From CAWIJJ01 sp963836425 (lineage in GTDB: Bacteria; Acidobacteriota; Terriglobia; Bryobacterales; Bryobacteraceae): a DNA stretch of 64,000 nt. Positions 26,448 to 38,000 of this stretch are shown piece by piece. The position numbers were made by a program, and so were the translations under genes. Every line of letters starts with the position of its first letter. Position 1 is the stretch's first letter. Under the pieces are notes generated by a model. The model was given only the letters and a program-made list of their open reading frames with translations. It had not been told where the DNA came from and searched no databases. The stretch spans positions 1-64,000 of the forward strand of contig CAWIJJ010000012.1 in NCBI GenBank assembly GCA_963836425.1, given 5' to 3'.

Positions 26448-28538
26448 GTGACAGATTACGTACAAGGGCCTGCTACTTCAAGCTACGGACCGCTTCCCGG
26501 AGCGGTATTATACGCCCTCATCTATCTGATTGGGCTGATAGCGTTCTTCTACATCGCGGCCAAACGGCTCATCCCTCTTCTTAGGGCCAGGTGCGATCCA
26601 CGCTTTGATCGCCCGTTCACCCGAATGCTGATGGTCGTGAAGTTCTGGCTGTCGCAGTGGAAGCAGCCGCGATACCGCGGCGCAGGCATCTTACACATCC
26701 TGATCTTCACGGGATTCCTCGTCCTTGTATCTCGCGCGGTGACGCTGTTGATCATCGGCTTTTGGCCCGACTTCGTCATGCCGGTCTTGTCCGGCCGGGT
26801 TTACGACATTGTGAAGGACTATGCGGCGACCGTAGTCTTCCTCTGCATGGGTATCGCGATCGTACGGAGGGTCGTCTTCAAGCCGGTGCGCTATGCGGTT
26901 TCCGGACCTGACGGCCCAAAACGCTCGGCCGACGCCGTCTTCCTGCTGGCGCTCATCGCCATCCTGATGGCGGCCGACGCGCTCTTCGAGGGCAGCATGG
27001 CTGCAGCCGGCTCGCATAACGGCGAAGAGGCTGAAATCGCATCGGTGATGTCGCTGCCATGGCTGTTTGGCAAAGCCCTGGCTGGAGCGCCGCTGCCCAC
27101 CCTCGGTTATCTTTACCATGGCGCATTCCTGCTCCACGGAGTCACGTTCTTCTTCCTGCTCTGCTATCGCCCTTTCGGAATTCAGTTCCACGTGGAGACG
27201 TCGCTGTTCAGCATTTATTTCGCGAAACTGGAACGCGGAACCGTCAAGCCCGTCCGGTGGGATATTCCCGACGACCGGCTGGACGAAGCGCAATCCCTGG
27301 GCGTCAAGAAATTCGAAGACTTCACCTGGAAGCATATCCTGGATTTCTATTCCTGCGCCGATTGCGGCAGGTGCGCCGAGCAGTGCCCCGCGCGTGCCGC
27401 GGGCCGGCCGCTATCACCGAGGCTCATGACCACCAGAGCCAGAGACTACGCCTTTCGGCACTATCCCGTGTTCGGGAAGTCGAATAATGGCCAGCCAATG
27501 ATCGGCAGTCTCTTCTCGCCCGACGAGGTATGGTCCTGCACCACGTGCGGCGCATGCGAGGCGGAGTGCCCGCTTCTCGTGGAATACATCGACAAGATCG
27601 TCGACCTGCGGCGGGGCATGGTTGACGACGGCGTGGTTCCGCAATCCCTTCAGAAGCCGCTGCAAAGCCTTGAGATCCGGGGCAATCCCTTCGGCAAGCC
27701 GGAAAAGAAGCGAGCTGAGTGGATCCAGCCTGAAGAGTTTCGGAAAACGTGCACAGTCAAGGTTCTGAACGGATCCAGCAGTGCGGACGCGCTGTATTTC
27801 GTTGACAGCGTCACCTCCTTCGATGCCCGGATCCAGTCGATCGGACGCGCGACCGCCCGGATCCTCAGTCACGCGGGCCACGACTTCGGCATTCTCGGGA
27901 CCGCCGAGCGCGATAGCGGGCACGAGGTCCGCCGCTTCGGTGAGGAAACTCTCTTCCTCGCACTGAGGAACCACAACACCGATGCAATCAATGCTGCCGG
28001 CGTGAAGCGCATCGTAACAAGCGATCCCCACGCCTATAATGCCCTGCGACACGACTATAAAGGGCTGCCGCCGGTGGAGCACATCAGCCAGACCATCGCC
28101 CGGGAAGTGGCGCGCGGCGTCCTGGAATTGTCACCGCTGAGCAACGGGCACGACGTTTACGCCTATCACGATCCCTGCTACCTGGGACGGCACAACGGCG
28201 TCTTCGACGAACCCCGGGCGGTGCTTGACGCCATCCCCGGGCTGAAGCGCGTCGAAATGAAGCGCTGCCGCGACCGCTCCTTCTGTTGCGGTGGTGGAGG
28301 GCTTGCTCTTTTCTATGAACCGGATGAAGAACGGCGTATCAGCGTGTTGAGGGTCGAAATGGCCGCGCAAGCCGGGGCCACCGTGATCGTCACTGCGTGC
28401 CCGTTCTGCATGATCCAAATCGAAGACGGTATTAAGGTGGCCGGCGCGGAAGGAAAAATCGCCGCCATCGATCTGGCGGAACTGGTCGCGAAACAGCTGA
28501 CGCCGAGCCGGCACGCAGCCGTAACCGACCTTACGTGA
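26448..28538 (+). CDS. Membrane-bound iron-sulfur ETF:(mena)quinone oxidoreductase-like protein
   Basis: 696 residues. The N-terminal half has about five to six membrane segments (ALIYLIGLIAFFYIA, ILIFTGFLVLVSRAV, VVFLCMGIAIV, FLLALIAILMA, LHGVTFFFLLC) like the heme-binding NarI/HdrE-type domain. Then come two 4Fe-4S motifs (CADCGRCAEQCP and CTTCGACEAECP) and CCG-type cysteine motifs (SFCCGGGG, preceded by DPCYLGRHN, and TACPFCM). This layout matches the family proposed to pass electrons from ETF to menaquinone in bacteria lacking the classic ETF-QO. The gene directly before etfB-etfA and an acyl-CoA dehydrogenase supports this. GTG start chosen by the N-terminal sequence. It is the first gene of the 26448-46817 operon. 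Confidence 0.85.
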   Translation: MTDYVQGPATSSYGPLPGAVLYALIYLIGLIAFFYIAAKRLIPLLRARCDPRFDRPFTRMLMVVKFWLSQWKQPRYRGAGILHILIFTGFLVLVSRAVTLLIIGFWPDFVMPVLSGRVYDIVKDYAATVVFLCMGIAIVRRVVFKPVRYAVSGPDGPKRSADAVFLLALIAILMAADALFEGSMAAAGSHNGEEAEIASVMSLPWLFGKALAGAPLPTLGYLYHGAFLLHGVTFFFLLCYRPFGIQFHVETSLFSIYFAKLERGTVKPVRWDIPDDRLDEAQSLGVKKFEDFTWKHILDFYSCADCGRCAEQCPARAAGRPLSPRLMTTRARDYAFRHYPVFGKSNNGQPMIGSLFSPDEVWSCTTCGACEAECPLLVEYIDKIVDLRRGMVDDGVVPQSLQKPLQSLEIRGNPFGKPEKKRAEWIQPEEFRKTCTVKVLNGSSSADALYFVDSVTSFDARIQSIGRATARILSHAGHDFGILGTAERDSGHEVRRFGEETLFLALRNHNTDAINAAGVKRIVTSDPHAYNALRHDYKGLPPVEHISQTIAREVARGVLELSPLSNGHDVYAYHDPCYLGRHNGVFDEPRAVLDAIPGLKRVEMKRCRDRSFCCGGGGLALFYEPDEERRISVLRVEMAAQAGATVIVTACPFCMIQIEDGIKVAGAEGKIAAIDLAELVAKQLTPSRHAAVTDLT

Positions 28539-28566
28539 AACCCAGCAAGCACCATAGGAGGCCGAC

Positions 28567-29358
28567 TTGAACATCCTGGTCTGCGTGAAACGCGTAGCGG
28601 ACACAGCGGAGACGGAAGTCTCTCCGAATAGCTCCGGCGACGATATCGAACGGGACGACCTGGTCTATACGATCAACGAGCCGGATAATTACGCCGTTGA
28701 GGAAGCCCTCCGGATCGCGGAGCGGACCGGCGGAAAAGTCACCGTCGTGACGGTTGGCGGTGACGATGACGAAGAGGTTCTGCGCCGCCAGATGGCCATG
28801 GGCGCGGGAGAAGGCGTGCTCCTTTCCGATGATTTGTTTGCAGGTTCGGATGGCCGCGGAATCGCCGCGATACTTGCGGCCTATGTCCGAACAGGGGACT
28901 TCGACCTTATTCTGACCGGTGTGCAGGCGGAGGACGGCGCCGCACAGATTGGCGGCATGCTCGCCGCGATGCTCGATCACCCGTTCGCCTCCGTGGTCAG
29001 TTCCATCGAACTCCTGGCCGGCGGAGCGCTTAAGGTCGTCCGCGAGATCGCTGGCGGCAACCAGGAGGTCAATGAGATTTCGCTGCCCTGCGTGCTTTCG
29101 ATCCAGACCGGCATCAACGAACCGCGCTACGTGGGGATGCGCGGAATCCGCAAGGTGGCTTCCATACCGATCCAACGGCTCGACAGTTCGCACCTGGAAC
29201 TCGCAAAAGGCTCGGCAGGTCGATCCGCAGCCAAAGCCTTCCGCCTGGACTACTTCTTACCCGCCGCAAGCAGGACTGCGGAAATACTCACCGGAAGCCG
29301 CGAGGAAATCGCCGGCACGCTCTTCGAACTGTTGAAAGCCAAAGGAGGACTGAACTGA
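28567..29358 (+). CDS. etfB: Electron transfer flavoprotein, beta subunit (second copy)
   Basis: 263 residues starting at TTG, with AGGAGG 5 bases before it; the conserved start is NILVCVKRVADTAETEV. Other family marks are YTINEPDNYAVEEALRI, ILTGVQAEDGAAQIGG and LSIQTGINEPRYVGMRGI. It differs clearly from the copy at 6879, so it is not a recent duplicate. It lies between the membrane oxidoreductase (28-base gap) and etfA (overlap TGATG), which suggests a dedicated electron path for the acyl-CoA dehydrogenase of this operon. Confidence 0.92.
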   Translation: MNILVCVKRVADTAETEVSPNSSGDDIERDDLVYTINEPDNYAVEEALRIAERTGGKVTVVTVGGDDDEEVLRRQMAMGAGEGVLLSDDLFAGSDGRGIAAILAAYVRTGDFDLILTGVQAEDGAAQIGGMLAAMLDHPFASVVSSIELLAGGALKVVREIAGGNQEVNEISLPCVLSIQTGINEPRYVGMRGIRKVASIPIQRLDSSHLELAKGSAGRSAAKAFRLDYFLPAASRTAEILTGSREEIAGTLFELLKAKGGLN

Positions 29359-30344
29359 TGCCGCGGATCTTCGTTTACGTTCTGCATCGAAACGGCGTTC
29401 CCGACGATTCGGCGGCGGAGTTGTTGGCCGCCGCGGCGAAAATCGATCCGGCCGAATCCCCAGTAGCCGTCGTGACTGGCTGGGGCACCGGGTTGGACGC
29501 AGCCTGTCAGTCTCTCACCGGCTCCTTCACAGAGGTCTGGAAAATCGCCAGCGAAGCAATGGCCTATCCCAATGCCGAGCTGGTTCGACAGGCCCTCGTC
29601 AACGTCATCCCGCGGGCGAGCATCCTGCTGGTGACCCACGACCATTTCGGCGTGGACCTATCACCCGGTCTCTCCATCAAACTGAATGCGGCCTACGTGC
29701 CCGACGTCGTCAGCGTGAAATCCAGCGGCGGGGACAGCTTGCTGCTGGTCAGGCAGGAGTTCGGCGGCCAGGTCAGCACACATGTCCGCTGCGACTTGTC
29801 CTCGGGCGCCGTGTTCACCATCCGCGGAGGCGCGTTCCCCGTCACACCGGGGGACTTGGCGGGCGGAACCATCATCGACAAGTCGCCCGAGGTGGGCGCT
29901 CTCGAATCCCGCCGCCGGTACATCCAGACCATGGCCGCCAATGCGGGCGACGTGGATATCACCAGCCAGAAAATACTGGTTTCGATCGGACGCGGCATTC
30001 AGGAACCGGACAACATCGCGTTGGCCGAGGAACTGGCCGAGGCGCTCGGCGGCGCAGTGAGCTGCTCGCGGCCCGTAGTGGATGCTAAGTGGCTGGATAA
30101 GTCGCGCCAGGTCGGGTCCTCCGGCAAAACCGTGAAGCCCAAGGTGTACCTTGCCTGTGGAATCAGCGGTTCGTTTCAACACCTGGCGGGCATAAAAGGC
30201 AATCCCTTCCTTGTGGCGATCAACAAGAACCGGAAGGCGCCTATCTTTCAGGTCGCCGACATCGGCATCGTCGACGACATTCTGGAGTTCCTGCCTGCGA
30301 TGACCGCCCACGTGCGAAGCAATCTGGTAACTCGGGAGAGATGA
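29358..30344 (+). CDS. etfA: Electron transfer flavoprotein, alpha subunit (second copy)
   Basis: 328 residues. The FAD domain is clear: SRPVVDAKWLDKSRQVGSSG, PKVYLACGISGSFQHLAGI and VAINKNRKAPIFQVADIGIVDD. The first base of the ATG is the last base of the etfB stop. The acyl-CoA dehydrogenase ATG follows its stop by only 4 bases, so the three genes are translated together. Electrons would go from the dehydrogenase to this ETF and on to the membrane protein at 26448. Confidence 0.92.
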   Translation: MPRIFVYVLHRNGVPDDSAAELLAAAAKIDPAESPVAVVTGWGTGLDAACQSLTGSFTEVWKIASEAMAYPNAELVRQALVNVIPRASILLVTHDHFGVDLSPGLSIKLNAAYVPDVVSVKSSGGDSLLLVRQEFGGQVSTHVRCDLSSGAVFTIRGGAFPVTPGDLAGGTIIDKSPEVGALESRRRYIQTMAANAGDVDITSQKILVSIGRGIQEPDNIALAEELAEALGGAVSCSRPVVDAKWLDKSRQVGSSGKTVKPKVYLACGISGSFQHLAGIKGNPFLVAINKNRKAPIFQVADIGIVDDILEFLPAMTAHVRSNLVTRER

Positions 30345-30348
30345 TCCG

Positions 30349-32028
30349 ATGATCCCCGCAAAAACGCTCAAATTGAGTTTGAAATCGCTGAAAGAGTTCG
30401 CCAGGAAGCGCCTGCCTGACGAGGAACTCATCCGTCTGGATGAGCTGGACGAGTGCCCGCTGGAGATCGTCCGCACCTTGTGCGACCCGGAGAAGCTGGG
30501 CATCCAGTTGCTGTTCGTTCCCGAGGACTGCGGCGGCTTCGGCGGCGGCGCGTTCGACGTCTACGTTGTCTGCGAGCAGATGGCGCGTATAGACCTCGGC
30601 ATAGCCACGTCGGTGCTCGCCACGTTCCTGGGGAGCGACCCGATTGTGGTCGGCGCCACTCCCGAGCAGAAGAAGCACTGGCTCTCGCGCATCGCCGAGG
30701 AAGGCATTCTGTTCGCCTACGGCGCCACGGAACCCGCGGCGGGAAGCGACCTGGGCGCGCTTCAGACCACCGCCGACCGGGTGATGGAGGGCGACAAGGT
30801 GGTGGGGTACAGGATCAACGGCAGCAAACAGTGGATCAGTAACGGCGGCATCGCGGACGCGTATACGATTCTGGCAAACACGCCCGGCGGGCCGGCCTGG
30901 TTCGTGGTGGAAAAGGGGGCGCCCGGCTTCGCCCACGACAAGCCCGAGAATAAGCACGGTATCCGCCTGAGCAACACCGCGGCGCTCTCGCTCACGGACG
31001 TGTATGTGGATGCCGACCGGCTCCTCGGCGGCATTGAGGGACAGGGTCTGCTGCAAGCCCAGGCGGTATTCGGCTACACGCGCCTGATGGTCGCGGCATT
31101 CGGACTCGGCGGCGGTTGGGCCGCTCTGGACCGCGCCATTCCGTACTCCGCCAAACGCATACAGGCGGGTGCCCCGCTATCCGAAAAGCAGGGCTACACT
31201 CACAAACTGATCGTGCCGAATGTGTGCCGCCTGGAAGCGGGCCGCGCCTATATCGAAGAGACCGCCGAGCGCATCGACAGCGGCAAGGAAGGAAGCCTGA
31301 ACACCGAGGGCGCCATTGCCAAGTACATGGCCACCGAGGCGGGGAACATGGCCGCGGATGCCTCGATCCAGGCCTTAGGCGGCTACGGCTACACGCACGA
31401 ATACATGGTGGAGAAGATCAAGCGCGACGTGCGCATCACAACGATTTACGAAGGCACTTCCGAAATTATGGAAATGACCATCAGCCGCGACCGCTGGCAG
31501 CTCCACCTGAAGACGCGCGGACAGCACTATCGCGACGAAGCGCGCAAATGCGACGCGCTCCACGCGTTGCAGCCGGATATCGGCGCCAATATCGCGGCGC
31601 TCGGGCTGCGCGCACTGGCGGAAGTCATGGAAGTGGCGCGCGTACAGCGGTTGACCCGCCACCAACACGTTCTTCTCCGGCTGGGCGAATCGATCGCCTG
31701 GGCAGAGTGTGCCGCTAGCCTGTGCAGGCGGGCCGCTCGCAAAGCTGAGGGCAAGCTGAACGAGAAGGCCGACGAGAGGTTCGATGCCTCCGCACTGGCC
31801 GCGATCGCCCGGATCTTCGCGCGAGAGGCCGCGCAGAAGACCGCCGAATCAGGCGTGCGCCTGGTCGTCGGGGCGGGCGGCGGGAACGACTCCGCCGTGG
31901 CCGCATTGGAATCCGCCCTCGGCATGAGCGCGATCTATCGTGCTCAGGCCGGACTGCTGGCGGATATGGATTACGTCAACGATGTGCTCTACGGGCGGTC
32001 TTCGCGCCGCGCCGCCATGTCAGCGTAA
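30349..32028 (+). CDS. Acyl-CoA dehydrogenase
   Basis: 559 residues, FAD-dependent, introduces a trans-2 double bond into acyl-CoA. Seen: FAYGATEPAAGSDLGAL (FAD/substrate loop), QALGGYGYTHEYMVEKIKRD, and ITTIYEGTSEIMEM with the likely catalytic Glu 368. A C-terminal extension of about 165 helical residues follows the core, longer than in medium-chain enzymes. It lies in an operon with ETF and a quinone reductase on one side and a lipid synthase 21 bases downstream on the other. It could degrade the synthase product, shape its unsaturation, or feed on other acyl-CoA; sequence does not decide. Confidence 0.9.
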   Translation: MIPAKTLKLSLKSLKEFARKRLPDEELIRLDELDECPLEIVRTLCDPEKLGIQLLFVPEDCGGFGGGAFDVYVVCEQMARIDLGIATSVLATFLGSDPIVVGATPEQKKHWLSRIAEEGILFAYGATEPAAGSDLGALQTTADRVMEGDKVVGYRINGSKQWISNGGIADAYTILANTPGGPAWFVVEKGAPGFAHDKPENKHGIRLSNTAALSLTDVYVDADRLLGGIEGQGLLQAQAVFGYTRLMVAAFGLGGGWAALDRAIPYSAKRIQAGAPLSEKQGYTHKLIVPNVCRLEAGRAYIEETAERIDSGKEGSLNTEGAIAKYMATEAGNMAADASIQALGGYGYTHEYMVEKIKRDVRITTIYEGTSEIMEMTISRDRWQLHLKTRGQHYRDEARKCDALHALQPDIGANIAALGLRALAEVMEVARVQRLTRHQHVLLRLGESIAWAECAASLCRRAARKAEGKLNEKADERFDASALAAIARIFAREAAQKTAESGVRLVVGAGGGNDSAVAALESALGMSAIYRAQAGLLADMDYVNDVLYGRSSRRAAMSA

Positions 32029-32049
32029 GGCAAGTTAAAGAGGTGCTCC

Positions 32050-35000
32050 ATGACAGACCCGACTGCTCACCGTGCTATTGCCATTGTCGCCGCCGGAGCT
32101 GTGCTGCCCGATGCGCCCAACGTTTCGGCGTTCTGGGAAAACACTAAGGGCGGCCGCTACAGCATCACGGACGTTTCCCCGGACCGTTGGGATCCGGCGC
32201 TGTACTATGACCCTGATCCCAAGGCGCCCGACAAGACCTACTCGAAAATCGGCGCCTGGGTCCGCGAATACCCGTGGGAGCCTGTCAAATGGAAGTTGGC
32301 CCTTCCTCCCCGCGTCATCGATGCGATGGACGGCGGCCAGAAATGGGCCCTGGCCTGCACGCGCGAAGCGCTCGAGGACTACGGGTATCCCAAGCGCTCA
32401 CTCGATGCGGACCGCACCGCGGTCATACTGGGCAACGCGATGGGCGGCGAACAGCACTACTTCACATCGCTGCGCATCTACTTCCCGGAGTTCGCGCGCG
32501 AACTGGCCGAATGCACGAGTTTCGCTGCTCTTCCGCCGGCGGTCCAAAGGGATATCAACCGTGAAGTGCGAAGCAGAATGGCGCAGCGGCTCCCCGCGGT
32601 CACCGAAGACAGCATGCCCGGCGAACTCGCGAACTGCATCGCTGGACGCGTTGCGAACGTCTTCAACTTCCACGGGCCGAACTTCACAACGGATGCGGCC
32701 TGCGCTTCCGCCATGGCTGCACTCAGTGCCGCGGTGGAGGGCCTGGTGGCACACCATTACGATACGGCCATCACCGGCGGTATCGATCGCAACATGGGCG
32801 CCTCCTCATTTGCCAAGTTCTGCAAGATCGGAGCGCTCTCGGCGACCGGCTCCCGGCCCTACGCGGAAGGCGCCGACGGCTTCGTCATGGGCGAAGGCGC
32901 TGCCATTTTCATCCTCAAGCGTCTATCCGACGCCGAGCGGGACGGCGACAGAATCTACGCCGTGATCCGCGGAATCGGCGGATCGAGCGACGGCAAAGGA
33001 AAGGGCATTACAGCTCCGAACCCGGTTGGCCAGAAGATCGCCATCGAGCGCGCCTGGCGGTGCGCGGGTCTATCCCCGTCCGCCGCCACGTACATTGAAG
33101 GCCACGGCACATCCACCAGCGTCGGCGACACGGTCGAAATCCAGAGCATGGCAGGAGTGCTGGCGGGCTTCGACATGCCCCCAGGCTCAGTCGCGCTGGG
33201 CTCCGTTAAGTCCAACATCGGCCATCTGAAGGGCGCGGCGGGCGCAGCCGGCCTCCTGAAAGCCTCGCTGTCGCTCCGCGACCGGATTCTGCCGCCCAGC
33301 CTGAACTGCGAGCGCAAGAACCCGAACGTGGACTTCGGCCACTGTCCGCTCTATGTGAACACGGAGTTGCGGGCGTGGCCGGCGCCCGCTAACGGGGACG
33401 TGCGCTGCATGGGCGCGAGCGCGTTCGGCTTCGGCGGCACCAACTGGCACATCGTGCTCGAAGAGTATATCCCGCACCGGCTGAACGGGAACGGCAGGCG
33501 CACCCTCGCGGTGTATGAAACCCCAGCCGCCGGTTCGGACCGGCCCACAACTGCCGCGGCCGGCCCGGCCACCCCCACTGGTTTTTCAAAAGCCCCCCTG
33601 CGTGGCGCACTGGTCGTCGGCGCACCCTCGGCGGATCAGCTCGCCCGCCGGCTCGACGCGATCCATAAGGCCGCTTCCGCAGGCCGCGCGCCATCCCCCG
33701 CGCCGCCCCTCGAAGCCGACCTTCGCGCGCCCGAGCGCGTTGCCATTGACTACGGAGACGCGGCCGAACTTGCCGCCAAGTCGGCCGCGACTCTCAAAGC
33801 GCTCACGGCCGATCAGCCGGCCATGTGGAAAGCTCTCCGCGCGCAAGGCATCTTCCGCGGTCGGGGCCCCGCCCCTAAAGTTGCGTTCTTGTACACCGGC
33901 CAGGGCTCGCAATACGCCAACATGCTGCGGCCGCTTGCAGCCAGGGAGCCCATCATCGCCGACGCGTTCGCCGAAGCCGATCGCGTGATGCAGCCGCTGC
34001 TAGGCAAACCGCTGACCAAATTCGTGTTCGTCGATCCCACCGATCCCGCCGCAGTCGAGAAGGCTGAGGACGATCTCCGCCAAACCGAGATCACGCAACC
34101 CACCGTCCTGACCATCGACATCGCCATCACACGCCTGCTCGCCGCGTACGGAATCCGTCCGGACTTCACCATGGGTCACAGCCTCGGCGAATACGGCGCG
34201 CTCGTGGCCTCCGGCAGCCTGCCGTTCGACCAGGCGCTGCAGGCTGTCAGCGCGCGCGGCCGCGGCATGACGCAAGTCTCTCTCCAGGACAACGGTAAGA
34301 TGGCCGCGGTCCTCGCGCCTCTTGGCGAGATCGAGCGACTTCTGGAAACCATCGATGGATACGTGGTGATCGCGAACCACAACAGCCGCAGTCAGGCCGT
34401 GATCGGCGGCGCCAGTTCTGCCGTAGACCAAGCTGTAGCCGCTTTCCAAAAAGCGGGCTACAACGCGTTCCTGCTCCCCGTCAGCCACGCCTTCCACACC
34501 TCCATCGTTGCTCCAGCCAGTGAGCCGCTGCGTCTGGTGCTGAAACAGCTCGGCCTCGCCTCGCCCAAGATCCCGATCGTCACGAATGTGACCGGCGAAT
34601 TCTACCCCATGGGCCCGGGGGTCGTACCGCAAATGATCGATCTGCTGGCACGTCAGGTGGCCTCGCCAGTGCAGTTTGTCAAAGGCCTCGAAGTTTTGTA
34701 CGATGCCGGCGCGCGGGTCTTCGTCGAGGTCGGACCGAAGAAGGCGCTTCACGGCTTCGCCGAAGACGTGCTGGGCAGCCGGCCCGACGCCGTGGCGCTT
34801 TTCACTAATCATCCCAAGTTCGACGACACGGTTGCGTTCAACCAGGCGCTGTGCGGGATTTACGCCACGGGGCTGGGCGCCGGCCGGACCGACGAAATCG
34901 ATACCGCCGAAGCTCGCGCTACTGTGCCTGCACGCCCCACGAAAGACCCGGCGAACGAACCCGTCGTGATCACCGGCGCCGCCCTGGGCCTGCCCGGTAC

Positions 35001-38000
35001 TGAGCACATCTTCGACGACGCCAACGTCGGCCGCATTCTGAACGGCGAGCAGTTCATTGACGCCATTCCCAATCGTTTCCGCCGCGCCATGGCCGACAAG
35101 CACATCACGCGGCTCGTAAAGACCGACAGTGGAGGCCCCGTCTTCGAGACCATTGACAAGCCGGCCGACGTGATCAAACTGGCCGGACGCGGCGGTGCAT
35201 TCGATCTCGCAAAGGAATTCGGTGTCGCCGCCGACCGCATACCCGCGCTCGACCGGGTCACCCGGCTGGCCATCGCGGCCGGAATCGACGCGCTCCGCGA
35301 TGCCGGCATCCCGCTCGTCCAGCGCTACAAAACAACCACCAAAAACACGCAACTGCCGGACCGTTGGGGACTCGCCGACGAGATGCGAGATGAAACCGGC
35401 GTGATTTTTGCCTCCTGCTGGCCCGGTTTCGACTCCTTTGCCCAGGAGACGTCCAGCTTTTATGCCGACCGCGCACGCCGCGACCAGTTGGCCCTCATCG
35501 AGAGTCTGCGCGCCCGCGCGGAGGGTTTGAACGGCGCCGCCGCAACCCTGCTCCAGGAGATGGATTCTCGCATTGAAGAACTACGCATCGCCCTCGAACG
35601 CAATCCTTACTCTTTCGACCGCCGCCTGATTTTTCGCAGCCTCTCGATGGGCCATTCGCAGTTCGCTGAAGTGATCGGAGCGCGCGGCCCGAACACCTCC
35701 ATTAACGCGGCCTGCGCCAGCACCACTCAGGGTGTCGCTCTGGCCCAGGACTGGATCCGCGCCGGACGCTGCCGCCGCGTGATTGTGGTTGCCGCCGACG
35801 ACATCTCCTCCGACAACCTGATGGAATGGCTCGGCTCTGCTTTTCTCGCAAGCGGCGCCGCGGCCACCGATGGAAACGTGGAGGATGCGGCGTTACCCTT
35901 CGATCGCCGCCGCCACGGCATGATCATCGGAATGGGCGCCGCTGCCCTGGTGGTGGAGAGCGCCGACGCGGTGCGCGAACGCGGCCTCCGTCCCATCTGT
36001 CAGGTCCTCAGCACCGTAACCGCCAATAGCGCCTTTCATGGGACTCGCCTGGACGTGGAACACATCGGCCGGATCATGGAGTCGCTGGTCTCGCAGGCCG
36101 AGGCTCGCGGCGACTTCTCACGCCGGGAAGCCGCCGCAAACATGATCTTCATTTCGCACGAAACCTATACTCCAGCGCGCGGCGGCAGCGCCTCGGCTGA
36201 GATCAATGCTCTTCGCAAGACTTTCGGCCAGGACGCGGACCGCATCGTGATTGCCAACACCAAGGGGCTCACGGGCCACGCGATGGGCGCCGGTATCGAG
36301 GACGTGGTCGCGGTGAAAGCCATCGAGACCGGCTGCGTTCCAGCCGTCCCCAACTTCAAGGAAGTGGATCCTGAATTGGGCACCCTCAACCTCTCCAAGG
36401 GCGGATCCTATCCGGTCGAGTACGCACTGCGGCTCGGCGCCGGCTTCGGTTCGCAGATCGCGATGACCCTGCTCCGGCGCGTGCCCGCCAAAGACGGCCA
36501 TCGTCCTCGCGCGAACGCGCTCGGTTACCAGTACCGCATCGAAGACCGGTCCGCCTGGACTGCGTGGTTGAATCGCCTCACGAACGATCCGGCCGCGGAA
36601 TTGGAAGTGGTCTGCCGGACGTTGGTCGTACATGATCGAAAAGGGGCGGCCGCGCCGCGACACGCCCCGGCCGCTGAAGCCAAACCCGTGCCCGCTGAGC
36701 CCGCGCCGTCCGCTGCCCCCAAGTCGCCTGAACCGGCTCCTCATCCGGCAGCCCCAGCCGCTCAGCCCGCCGATCCAGTTCGAGAGCGCGTTTTGGCTCT
36801 GGTCGTCGAGAAAACCGGCTATCCCCGCGAGATGCTCGATCTCGAACTCGATCTTGAAGCCGATCTTGGCGTGGATACTGTCAAGCAGGCCGAACTGTTC
36901 GCCGCCATCCGCGAGATCTACGGAATTCCGCGAGACCCCGACCTCAAGCTCCGCGATTTCCCAACCTTGACGCACGTCATCCGGTTCGTCCGCGACCGCC
37001 GTCCGGATCTGGCCGCGGCTCCAGTCGCGCCGCAGCCCAAACCACCGCATCCTGAGCCACCGCCGCCACAGCCCGTCGCGGCCGCCGATGACCCAGTCCG
37101 CGACCGCGTCATTGAGCTCGTGGTCGAGAAGACCGGCTATCCCCGCGAAATGCTCGATCTCGAACTCGATCTCGAAGCCGATCTCGGCGTGGATACTGTC
37201 AAGCAGGCGGAACTGTTCGCCGCCATCCGCGAGATCTACGGAATTCCGCGAGATCCCGACCTCAAGCTGCGCGACTTCCCGACCCTGAGCCATGTCATCG
37301 GCTTCATCCGCGAACGCCGTCCTGATCTCGCCGCGGCTCCAGCCGCGCCGCCGCCCAAGCCAAAGGCGCCAGAGCCACAGCCGCCACAGCCCGTCGCGGC
37401 CGCCGATGACCCCGTCCGCGACCGCGTCATTGAGCTCGTGGTCGAGAAGACCGGCTATCCCCGCGAGATGCTCGATCTCGAACTCGATCTTGAAGCCGAT
37501 CTCGGCGTGGACACTGTCAAGCAGGCCGAACTGTTCGCGGCCATCCGCGAGATCTACGGAATTCCGCGAGATCCCGACCTCAAGCTGCGCGACTTCCCAA
37601 CCCTGAGCCATGTCATCGGGTTCGTCCGCGATCGCCGTCCTGATCTCGCCGCCGCTCCAGCCGCAGCGCCACCTGCCCCACCGGAACCTGTTGCAGTTGG
37701 CTCGGACCCGATCCAGGAACAGGTACTCGACATCGTCGTCGCCAAAACCGGCTATCCGAAGGAGATGCTGAACCTCGAACTCGACCTCGAAGCCGATCTG
37801 GGGATAGACACGGTCAAACAGGCCGAGATGTTCGCCTCTGTGCGCGAAGCCTTTGGAATCGAGCGCGATCCGGATCTCAAGCTGCGCGATTTCCCAACCC
37901 TCGCGGACGTGATTCAGTTCGCCCGTTCCAGGAGTTCGCTCACCGCTCCCGCCCCCGCTGCTGTCGATGCCGGGACTCAGGTAGCCGTTCCACCTCTCGA

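Noticed and set aside
34960..36520. Reading KS2 as a catalytically dead chain-length factor
   Set aside because: The active Cys and both His are present in the expected motifs.
36776..37930. Regular repeats that might suggest a CRISPR array
   Set aside because: The units are 318 bp, coding and in frame, and clearly encode carrier domains.
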